DNA of 64,000 nt, taken from assembly GCA_014650415.1 (NCBI GenBank), contig BMUX01000010.1:247702-311701 (forward strand), in the 5' to 3' direction. The first letter of the stretch is position 1. Every line of letters begins with the position of its first letter. The stretch comes from Streptomyces spiroverticillatus. Its GTDB lineage: Bacteria; Actinomycetota; Actinomycetes; Streptomycetales; Streptomycetaceae. The translations under genes and the position numbers were made by a program. The notes beneath the pieces were generated by a model. It did not search any database. It was not told the origin of the DNA and saw only the letters and a list, made by a program, of their open reading frames with translations. Shown here piece after piece: positions 42,922-49,993 of the stretch.

Positions 42922-44292
42922 ATGTCTGCGAGCACTTACGACGGCGCCTTCGACTACAGCGTCATCGAGAAGCTGTACGGGGAGGTGCTCCGCCGCAACC
43001 AGGGCGAGAGCGAATTCCACCAGGCGGTGCGCGAGGTCCTCGAAACACTCGGCCCGCTGCTGAGGGCGCGCCCCGAGTTCATGGACGCCCGCATCGTGGA
43101 GCGCGTCTGCGAGCCCGAACGGCAGCTCATCTTCCGTGTCCCGTGGTCCGACGACAAGGGCGGCATCCACGTCAACCGGGGTTTCCGGGTGGAGTTCTCC
43201 AGCGCGCTCGGCCCGTACAAGGGCGGTCTGCGCTTCCACCCCTCGGTCAACCTCGGCATCGTGAAGTTCCTCGGCTTCGAGCAGATCTTCAAGAACGCCC
43301 TGACCGGCATGCCGATCGGCGGCGGCAAGGGCGGCTCCGACTTCGACCCCAAGGGCCGCTCGGACGCCGAAGTGATGCGCTTCTGCCAGTCCTTCATGAC
43401 GGAGTTGCACCGTCACATCGGCGAATACACGGACGTTCCGGCCGGTGACATCGGCGTCGGCGGCCGCGAGATCGGCTACCTCTTCGGCCAGTACAAGCGG
43501 ATCACGAACCGTTACGAGTCCGGAGTGCTCACCGGCAAGGGCCTGGGCTGGGGCGGCGCGCAGGCGCGCACCGAGGCCACCGGCTACGGCTGCGTGATGT
43601 TCACCGCCGAGATGCTGCGTGCCAGGGGCGAGAGCCTGGAGGGCCGCCGGGTCGCCGTGTCCGGGTCGGGCAACGTCGCCATCTACGCGATCGAGAAGGC
43701 GCAGCAGCTCGGCGCGACCGTTGTGACCTGCTCGGACTCCTCCGGTTACGTCGTGGACGACAAGGGCATCGACCTCGCCCTGTTGAAGGAGATCAAGGAG
43801 GCCGGGCGCGGCCGGGTCTCGGAGTACGCGGAGCGCCGTGGCGCGCACGCCCAGTTCGTCGCGGGCAGCGGTGTCTGGAACGTGCTGTGCGACGTGGCGC
43901 TGCCCTGCGCCACGCAGAACGAGCTGGACGAGAACGACGCGCGGGTGCTCGTGGCGGGCGGCGTCCGGGCGGTCGCCGAGGGTGCCAACATGCCCACCAC
44001 TCCGGAGGCCGTGCGCATTTTCCAGGAGGCGGGCGTCGCGTTCGCACCCGGAAAGGCTGCGAACGCGGGTGGAGTGGCCACCAGCGCGCTGGAGATGCAG
44101 CAGAACGCCTCGCGCGACTCGTGGACCTTCGCCCACACCGAGGAGCGGCTGGAGGAGATCATGCGGCACATCCACGAGGCCTGCTACACCACGGCCGAGC
44201 GCTACGGGGTGCCGGGCAACTACGTGGTCGGCGCGAACATCGCGGGCTTCGAGCTGGTCGCGGACGCGATGCTGGCGCAGGGGCTGATCTGA
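42922..44292 (+). CDS. gdhA: NADP-type glutamate dehydrogenase
   Basis: A 456-residue enzyme of the hexameric NADP-dependent class that makes glutamate from 2-oxoglutarate and ammonia. The substrate pocket is seen in GPYKGGLRFHPSVN and the catalytic Lys in GMPIGGGKGGSDFDPKGRSD. The nucleotide loop is VAVSGSGNVAIYAIEKA. The C-terminal NYVVGANIAGFELVADAMLA closes the fold. ATG at 42922 was chosen because AAAGG lies 9 nt upstream. In-frame ATGs at 42904 and 42913 are alternatives. It is transcribed divergently from the 757-residue gene and its tRNA-like leader. The 3' end is duplicated once, and a strong terminator follows. Confidence 0.95.
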   Translation: MSASTYDGAFDYSVIEKLYGEVLRRNQGESEFHQAVREVLETLGPLLRARPEFMDARIVERVCEPERQLIFRVPWSDDKGGIHVNRGFRVEFSSALGPYKGGLRFHPSVNLGIVKFLGFEQIFKNALTGMPIGGGKGGSDFDPKGRSDAEVMRFCQSFMTELHRHIGEYTDVPAGDIGVGGREIGYLFGQYKRITNRYESGVLTGKGLGWGGAQARTEATGYGCVMFTAEMLRARGESLEGRRVAVSGSGNVAIYAIEKAQQLGATVVTCSDSSGYVVDDKGIDLALLKEIKEAGRGRVSEYAERRGAHAQFVAGSGVWNVLCDVALPCATQNELDENDARVLVAGGVRAVAEGANMPTTPEAVRIFQEAGVAFAPGKAANAGGVATSALEMQQNASRDSWTFAHTEERLEEIMRHIHEACYTTAERYGVPGNYVVGANIAGFELVADAMLAQGLI

Positions 44293-44326
44293 TCCCGAGC
44301 GTGCAGAGGCTGATCTGACCCTGCCG
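44275..44326 (+). repeat. 26-nt duplication of the gdhA 3' end
   Basis: GCGCAGGGGCTGATCTGA (gene end, from 44275) is followed at 44301 by GTGCAGAGGCTGATCTGA, a period of 26. The second copy repeats the last codons and the stop. Confidence 0.8.
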
Positions 44327-44336
44327 TCTTGTCGTG

Positions 44337-44382
44337 CGGCGCGCGCCCCTCTCCCGGACCGTCGGGAGAGGGGCGCGCGCCG
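44337..44382. terminator. Strong bidirectional terminator after gdhA
   Basis: A perfect 20-bp stem (44337-44356 with 44363-44382) and a 6-nt loop GACCGT, between gdhA and the convergent secreted-protein gene. Confidence 0.9.
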
Positions 44383-44405
44383 TTCGGGGCTTTGGGGCGT
44401 ACTTC

Positions 44406-45248
44406 TCAGGTGCAGGCAGAGGTCGTGCACAGGGTCCACTGGGCGTTCCAGCCGCCGGAGGGGACGCCCGTGTCGGGGGCCGACTCGGTCAGGGTCCAGT
44501 AGCGGTCGCGGTTCCACTCGCGGGCCTTGACCTTGATGCGGTGGTCCGGGGTCTCGCCGATCACCTCGGGCTGGCCGAGGCCGACGCCCGCCTCGGGGAC
44601 CGTGCCCGCCGGGGCGACCGGCTGCCAGGTGCCGGCGGCCGCGTCCGAGGCGTACAGGGCGCGCGATTCGGCCGCGCGGCCCGCGGCGTTCGAGGAGGAG
44701 ATCGCCAGGACCGTACCGTCGGGGCGGCGGTGCAGGGTCACCCCGCCGTGGTAGGCGGCGGGCTGGAGGCCGAAGCCCGTGGCGGCGGTCCAGCCGGAGG
44801 CGGACGCGGGCCGGGCGGAGTGGCAGAAGGTGCCGTACGTGGACCAGAGCAGCTCGATGCCGCCGGCGGCGTTCTCGATGCCGGTGACGCCGTACAGCTT
44901 GGGGCCGACGGTCGAGGCGCCCACCCGGACCCAGGTCCCGTACGCGGCGCCCGGTGCGGACTGCGAGCGCTGCCAGACGAAGGGCAGCCCGCTCATCGAG
45001 GTCGGGTCGTAGAAGGTCTGGAACTGCTCCACCCGGCCGTCGGCGCGCGGTACGGAGACGAGGTCGCCGGCCGCTCCGCCGCGCTGGCCCTGGGCCAGCG
45101 GGTCCGAGGCGCAGGTCGCGGTGGTCGTCGTGGTCGCCGCCGAGGGCGCCGCGCCGGCCGCGGGGGTCAGCGCGAGCGCTCCGGTGAGGGCCAGGGTCAG
45201 GGTGATCGCCCCGCGAAGTGCCCCGCGCCACGTGTGCTTCCTGTTCAA
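44406..45248 (-). CDS. Secreted protein of unknown function
   Basis: A 280-residue protein with a signal peptide (basic start, hydrophobic ITLTLALTGALALTPAAG, cleavage near AGA-AP). The mature part has short repeated strands of the beta-propeller or sialidase-like kind (FVWQRSQSAPGAAYGTWVRV, then IELLWSTYGTFC and ALYASDAAAGTWQPV). Four Cys could form two disulfides (TCAS, TFCHS, TLCTTSACT). The start is a TTG at 45248, supported by AAGGGG 7 nt upstream; no ATG or GTG fits. It may be an extracellular sugar-binding protein, but this is only fold-level inference. Confidence 0.75.
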   Translation of the reverse strand: MNRKHTWRGALRGAITLTLALTGALALTPAAGAAPSAATTTTTATCASDPLAQGQRGGAAGDLVSVPRADGRVEQFQTFYDPTSMSGLPFVWQRSQSAPGAAYGTWVRVGASTVGPKLYGVTGIENAAGGIELLWSTYGTFCHSARPASASGWTAATGFGLQPAAYHGGVTLHRRPDGTVLAISSSNAAGRAAESRALYASDAAAGTWQPVAPAGTVPEAGVGLGQPEVIGETPDHRIKVKAREWNRDRYWTLTESAPDTGVPSGGWNAQWTLCTTSACT

Positions 45249-45454
45249 CGCCCGCCCCTTGTCAGCCTGTTGATCCCCTACGAGTACGAGTGAATCTTCA
45301 CGTCTTACTCACACGGCGCAAGAGTGGTTTTCGGCCACCGAGGGGCGTTGTCAGTGGTCGCGTCTATGTTCGTTTCATGACCCGCCGAACGGACGGGGTC
45401 GCCTTGGTGAGGCGTGCCCCGGTGTTCGTCGTACCCCGGAGCAAAGGAGTTGGC

Positions 45455-45988
45455 GTGACGTCAGAAACCGTTCAGCCCGAGAGGCTGCCCGACAGGGAGA
45501 GGTCGAGCACCGTGCGTGTGCTCGCCCCCGCCCGGCCCCGCAAGCTCGCCAAGGTGCCCTTCGTGGAGCTGGCCGACGGACGGCTCCAGGGAGTCGTCTC
45601 CAGCGGCTCCGACATCCAGCGGGTGTACGTGTCCTCGGTCGCCGCCAAGGACTTCGCGTACACGTGTAGCACGAACAACAACCGCCCCTGCGGCGGTCTC
45701 AGGTCCAGCTACTGCAACCACATCCGCGCGCTGATCAACGAGGCGGTCGTGCAGTACGGGGTCGAGCGCGTCGCCCGCTATCTGCGCGTCGAGGTCGCCG
45801 GGTCGGAGGCCGTCGCAGCCGACCTCGTCACCACGATGACCGCCAACCGGCCGTCCCTCGGGGAGAGTTCCGCCGCCGCCTCGGTCTTCAGCCGCTTCCT
45901 GCGGCACCTCGCCTACCTCGAACTGGCACCGGCGACCGTCCCGTTGCCCGAGATGCACTGGTTCCCGCCGACTCGGGCGGTGGCGTGA
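45455..45988 (+). CDS. Zinc-finger (SWIM-like) protein, first gene of the MoxR/VWA operon
   Basis: A 177-residue protein starting at GTG with AAGGAG 6 nt upstream. Cys71, Cys79, Cys87 and His89 (in YTCSTNNNRPC and YCNHI) form a CxH-ending zinc site. It resembles SWIM fingers but has a 7-residue gap where classical SWIM has one residue. A conserved strand VSSGSDIQRVYVSSVAAKDF precedes it. In E. coli-type yeh clusters a SWIM protein (YehQ) accompanies MoxR, VWA and DUF5682 proteins, and the gene here occupies that place. It ends in a GTGA overlap with the next gene. Likely role: nucleic-acid or protein recognition. Confidence 0.75.
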   Translation: MTSETVQPERLPDRERSSTVRVLAPARPRKLAKVPFVELADGRLQGVVSSGSDIQRVYVSSVAAKDFAYTCSTNNNRPCGGLRSSYCNHIRALINEAVVQYGVERVARYLRVEVAGSEAVAADLVTTMTANRPSLGESSAAASVFSRFLRHLAYLELAPATVPLPEMHWFPPTRAVA

Positions 45989-47379
45989 TGCGTACCGATC
46001 TGCTGACCGAGGACCTGTCCGGGCTGGCCGAGGCACTGGCCGCCGTCGACGCCTTCGATCGGGTGCTGGTGGACGGGCTGCTGCGGCCGGGAGCCGCACA
46101 GGCCGAGGGGCTGGCCGTGCTGACCCGCGCCGTCTCCGGCAGCCCGCTGGCCGCGCGGGTCGCCCAGGCCGCCGAGAAGGCGGCGGCAGGGGGCGGCGGC
46201 GAGGACGACTTCGTGGCGCTCGCCGCCGCGCGGGCAGCCCTGCTCGGAGCCGTGCACGATGCGCTCATGGAGCGGGTCGGGGAGGCCACGGGGAGGGAGC
46301 CCTCTGGGGTGGACTTCCCCGCCCAGGAGCCCGAGGGTGCCGCGAACGTCCTGGCCGCCGCCCGGTCCTGGCTCGCCGACCTGGCGCGCACGGGCTGGCG
46401 CGGGCTCGACCACGAAGCGGTCTCCGCGTCCGCGCCGGTCGTCACCGCACTCCTCGCCGACCCCGCGCTGCGCCGGCTCGCCGCCCTGCTCGACGGGTTC
46501 GCCGCCGAACTCGCCGCCTCCTGCCCGGGGGCGACCGTCGAGCAGTTTCCGGTACGCCGCTGGGCCGACCTGTGGGCGAGGGCGCTGCTGCTCACCGTGC
46601 CCGGAGCGGGAGCCGTGGCGGGGGCAGAGCCGGTCACCGGGCGGCTGCTGCCGCTCGGCGTCGACCTCCAGGAGCACGCCACCGCCGTACAGGCCCAGGT
46701 CCACGCCGTGTTCGAGCCCGCCGACGGATCGCCGTCCCGGCTCGTACGGGCGAGCGTGTCGGCCGCCAAGCCGGACACCGTCGTCGGGGCGGGCCTGTGG
46801 CAACTGCTCCGGCCGCACATGTCGCTGCTGGCCGCCGTGGGCGAGGGGCGGGCGATGGAGCTGACCGGCATGCCGCTCACCGCCGAGGGCGACCTGCTCT
46901 GGGACGACGTCCACGCGAAGTCGGGCGAGCCCGCCGACGCGCTCACCACCGCGCGCGTGGCCCTGCCAGCCGCGACCGGCCCGCTCACCGCCCCCCTGGA
47001 CCGGCACCCGGCCCGCCTCGCTGTGCCCGTGTTCCTTGAGGGGTACGCCGCCGAGACCGAGGACGCGGACACGGTGACGTTCGACGTCGCGGGAGGGCGC
47101 CTGGCAGTGGACGTCGACCGCATTCCGGCCGCCGGGCCGCTCACCCCGAAGGCCGTCGCCGCCTCGCGGGCCTGCATCGGGCTGCTGCGCTGGGACGCCG
47201 GGGAGTTCCGGCTCCAGCCGCTCGCGGTGGAGACGCTCGTACGGAAGAAGCCGGTCGGCGTGCAGGCCGGAGCCTGGGCGGGCGGGAGCACCGACAAGGC
47301 CGGCGTGAAGGCCGAGAAGGCGGCCACGGACGCGGCGACCGTACTGCGCGAACGAGCGGGAAGGCTGCTGCGGAAATGA
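45985..47379 (+). CDS. Unknown protein of the MoxR/VWA operon
   Basis: A 464-residue, Ala/Leu-rich, mostly helical protein without membrane segments or known motifs. Conserved-looking patches are VEQFPVRRWADLWARALLL, LLRPHMSLLAAVGEG and GLLRWDAGEFRLQPLAVET. GTG at 45985 overlaps the preceding stop (GTGA); the next codon is ATG, so either can start. Its own stop overlaps the VWA gene as ATGA. Position between the zinc-finger and VWA genes suggests it is a scaffold or client-binding subunit, perhaps equivalent to the C-terminal part of YehQ. That is inference. Confidence 0.7.
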   Translation: MMRTDLLTEDLSGLAEALAAVDAFDRVLVDGLLRPGAAQAEGLAVLTRAVSGSPLAARVAQAAEKAAAGGGGEDDFVALAAARAALLGAVHDALMERVGEATGREPSGVDFPAQEPEGAANVLAAARSWLADLARTGWRGLDHEAVSASAPVVTALLADPALRRLAALLDGFAAELAASCPGATVEQFPVRRWADLWARALLLTVPGAGAVAGAEPVTGRLLPLGVDLQEHATAVQAQVHAVFEPADGSPSRLVRASVSAAKPDTVVGAGLWQLLRPHMSLLAAVGEGRAMELTGMPLTAEGDLLWDDVHAKSGEPADALTTARVALPAATGPLTAPLDRHPARLAVPVFLEGYAAETEDADTVTFDVAGGRLAVDVDRIPAAGPLTPKAVAASRACIGLLRWDAGEFRLQPLAVETLVRKKPVGVQAGAWAGGSTDKAGVKAEKAATDAATVLRERAGRLLRK

Positions 47380-48785
47380 CGACAGAGACCACGGACACGG
47401 GGGCGGTCACCGGAGTGGGGACCGAAGCGGAGGAGGTCTCGTACGACAGCCGCAGGCAGGTCCAGTACTGGCGGCTGCTGTCGCGGCTCTTCGACCCCGA
47501 GGAGCAGTCGAACCTGGAGTCGGCGAGCCTCGCCGTCGTCGAGGACCTCGGGCTGCCCGCAGGAGTGCTCGACCCGCGCGAGTCCGTTGACACCCTCGTG
47601 CAGCGCAACCCCGAACTGGCCGACGAGTTCGACGGGTTGATGACCCCCAGCGGTGAAGACGGGGACGAGGCCCGTGACCGGGCCGCCGAGGTGCGGCGTG
47701 CGGCCCTCGTGTCGAAGGTGCTGCTCAACGTCTTCGCCCCCACCTCCGGCAACGTCTCCGCCGGGCACCTGGCGAACTGGCAGTCCGACGCCGGCTGGCT
47801 GGAACGCGCCCTCGGCTGCCGCCCCGGCGAACTGCGCGGCGGGAAGTCCGGCGGAGGAGCGGGCCCGACGCCCGACCTGGGCCGGCTGATCCCCGAGATC
47901 GGGCCGGAACTCGGCTCCATCGAAGCCGACCTGGTCAAGCGGATGCACCTGCGCGAAGTCCTCGCCGACCCCGCGCTGGCCGCCAGGCTCACCCCGAGCA
48001 TGTCGCTCGTGGAACAGCTCCTGCGCGACAAGAGCAACCTCTCCGGCATCGCCCTGGCCAACGCCAAGAAGTTGATCCGGCGGTTCGTGGACGAGGTCGC
48101 CGAAGTGCTCCGCACGCAGGTCGAGAAGTCCACCGTCGGCGCGCTGGACCGGTCCGTCCCGCCCAAGCGGGTCTACCGCAACCTCGACCTCGACCGCACC
48201 ATCTGGAAGAACCTCACCAACTGGGACCCCGAGCAGGAACGCCTCTACGTCGACCGGCTCTTCTACAAGCAGACCGCCCGCAAGACCACCCCGCAGCGCC
48301 TGATCGTCGTCGTCGACCAGTCCGGCTCGATGGTGGACTCGATGGTCAACTGCACCATCCTGGCGTCCATCTTCGCCGGGCTGCCCAAGGTGGACGTCCA
48401 CCTCATCGCGTACGACACCCGGGCCATCGACCTCACCCCCTGGGTGCACGACCCCTTCGAGGCGCTGCTGCGCACCAACCTCGGCGGCGGCAACGACGGG
48501 CCGGTCGCCATGGCGATGGCCCGCCCGAAGATCACCGATCCCCAGGACACCGTGATGGTGTGGATCTCGGACTTCTACGAGTTCGACCGGTCCCAGCCGC
48601 TGTTCGAGGGCATCGAGGCCGTGCACCGCTCCGGTGTGAAGTTCATCCCGGTCGGCTCCGTCACCAGTTCGGGCCGCCAGGAGGTCAACCCCTGGTTCCG
48701 CGAGCGCTTCAAGACGCTCGGCACGCCGGTCCTCTCCGGCCACATACGCAAGCTCGTCCAGGAGCTGAAGAACTTCCTGGGCTGA
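47376..48785 (+). CDS. VWA-domain protein, YehP-like
   Basis: A 469-residue protein. The C-terminal von Willebrand A domain starts around residue 308 with LIVVVDQSGSMVDSM, the DxSxS metal site (MIDAS); the later Thr/Asp positions appear in LGGGNDGPVAMAMA and VMVWISDFYEF. The N-terminal 290 residues are helical and include MHLREVLADPALAARLTPSM and VYRNLDLDRTIWKNLTNW. VWA proteins paired with MoxR ATPases act as substrate adaptors that the ATPase remodels. The gene overlaps the one before and is separated by 86 bp from the MoxR gene. Confidence 0.88.
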   Translation: MTTETTDTGAVTGVGTEAEEVSYDSRRQVQYWRLLSRLFDPEEQSNLESASLAVVEDLGLPAGVLDPRESVDTLVQRNPELADEFDGLMTPSGEDGDEARDRAAEVRRAALVSKVLLNVFAPTSGNVSAGHLANWQSDAGWLERALGCRPGELRGGKSGGGAGPTPDLGRLIPEIGPELGSIEADLVKRMHLREVLADPALAARLTPSMSLVEQLLRDKSNLSGIALANAKKLIRRFVDEVAEVLRTQVEKSTVGALDRSVPPKRVYRNLDLDRTIWKNLTNWDPEQERLYVDRLFYKQTARKTTPQRLIVVVDQSGSMVDSMVNCTILASIFAGLPKVDVHLIAYDTRAIDLTPWVHDPFEALLRTNLGGGNDGPVAMAMARPKITDPQDTVMVWISDFYEFDRSQPLFEGIEAVHRSGVKFIPVGSVTSSGRQEVNPWFRERFKTLGTPVLSGHIRKLVQELKNFLG

Positions 48786-48871
48786 GCGGCCGGGCCCTCT
48801 TCCGCATCACCACCACCCACCTCTCCTTCCGCACGCCCACCACCGTGCGATTCCTACAGAAAGGCACCGAC

Positions 48872-49993
48872 ATGTCCGACCTGCTGCGCGCCCCCGCCGA
48901 GATCAAGTACGCCGAGGAGCTGGACTGGCTGGAGTCCGTCGACGACGGCCCCAAGCCGTTCTCCTGGCGGCTCTCGCCCAAGATGGTCCGCCTGTTCGTG
49001 CTCGGCTCCGAGCGCGCCGACGGCCTGGATCGCGAGATCTCCCAGAAGTGGTTCGGCGAGCGGTCCATCGTGGAGCGCGCCATCGTCACCCTCGCCTCGG
49101 ACCGGGGACTGCTCCTCATCGGGGACCCGGGCACCGGCAAGAGCTGGCTCGCGGAACTCCTGGCCGCCGCGATCAGCCGCAACTCCACCCTCGTCGTCCA
49201 GGGCACGGCCGGCACCACCGAGGACCACATCAAGTACGCGTGGAACGTTTCCATGGTCATCGCCAAGGGCCAGTCCCGGGAGTCGATGATCCCCTCGCCG
49301 ATCATGACCGCCATGGAGTCCGGCCGCATCGGCCGCTTCGAGGAACTCACCCGCTCCACCAGCGACGTTCAGGACGCCCTGATCTCGATCCTCTCCGAGA
49401 AGTACATCTCCGTACCCGAGCTGGACAGCGACAGTGACGACAGCATCGTCTTCGCCAAGCCAGGCTTCTCGGTCATCGCCACCGCCAACAGCCGCGACCG
49501 GGGCGTCAACGACCTCTCCTCCGCGCTCAAGCGCCGCTTCAACTTCGTCCGCATCCCGGTCGTCACGAACAAGAAGAGCGAGGCCGACATCGTCCGCTTC
49601 CGCACCGAGGAACTGCTGCGCCGCCACCAGATCGAACTCGACGTGCCGCCCACCCTCCTGGACGTGCTCCTCCAGAGCTTCGCCGATCTGCGCGCCTCCG
49701 CGGCGGCCGCCGGCAGCGACGACGAGAAACTGGAGTCGGCCCTGTCCACCGCCGAGCAGATCGGCGTCCTGGAGGACTCCATCCTGCACAGCAACTTCTT
49801 CGGCGAACGCACCCTCACCGCCCGCACCCTCGCCTCCTCGCTGGTCGGCTCCCTCGCCCGCCGCGAGCCCGAGGACCTGGCGATCCTCAACAAGTACCTG
49901 CATGGCGTGGTCGAGCCGCGCAGCAAGAACGAGGGCGGCGACTGGCCCGAGTTCCTCGAAGGCGGCCGCGACGCGATCGCGACCCTGTCGTGA
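48872..49993 (+). CDS. MoxR-family AAA+ ATPase, YehL-like
   Basis: A 373-residue AAA+ ATPase with Walker A GDPGTGKSW (near residue 84), a Walker B-like region in GRFEELTRSTSDVQDALISI, sensor 1 in FSVIATANSRDRGVNDLS, and arginine-finger ALKRRFNFVRI. These are MoxR features. The conserved start FSWRLSPKMVRLFVLGSERA is found in YehL relatives. It should form hexamers and remodel the partner VWA protein or its targets using ATP. AAAGG precedes the ATG. Its stop overlaps the DUF5682 gene start as GTGA. Confidence 0.92.
   Translation: MSDLLRAPAEIKYAEELDWLESVDDGPKPFSWRLSPKMVRLFVLGSERADGLDREISQKWFGERSIVERAIVTLASDRGLLLIGDPGTGKSWLAELLAAAISRNSTLVVQGTAGTTEDHIKYAWNVSMVIAKGQSRESMIPSPIMTAMESGRIGRFEELTRSTSDVQDALISILSEKYISVPELDSDSDDSIVFAKPGFSVIATANSRDRGVNDLSSALKRRFNFVRIPVVTNKKSEADIVRFRTEELLRRHQIELDVPPTLLDVLLQSFADLRASAAAAGSDDEKLESALSTAEQIGVLEDSILHSNFFGERTLTARTLASSLVGSLARREPEDLAILNKYLHGVVEPRSKNEGGDWPEFLEGGRDAIATLS

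Noticed and set aside
42595..45231. An open minus-strand frame extending the 757-residue gene upstream through gdhA
   Set aside because: The extension is antisense to gdhA and the secreted-protein region and has no homology-like content. The conserved-looking protein begins at 42594.
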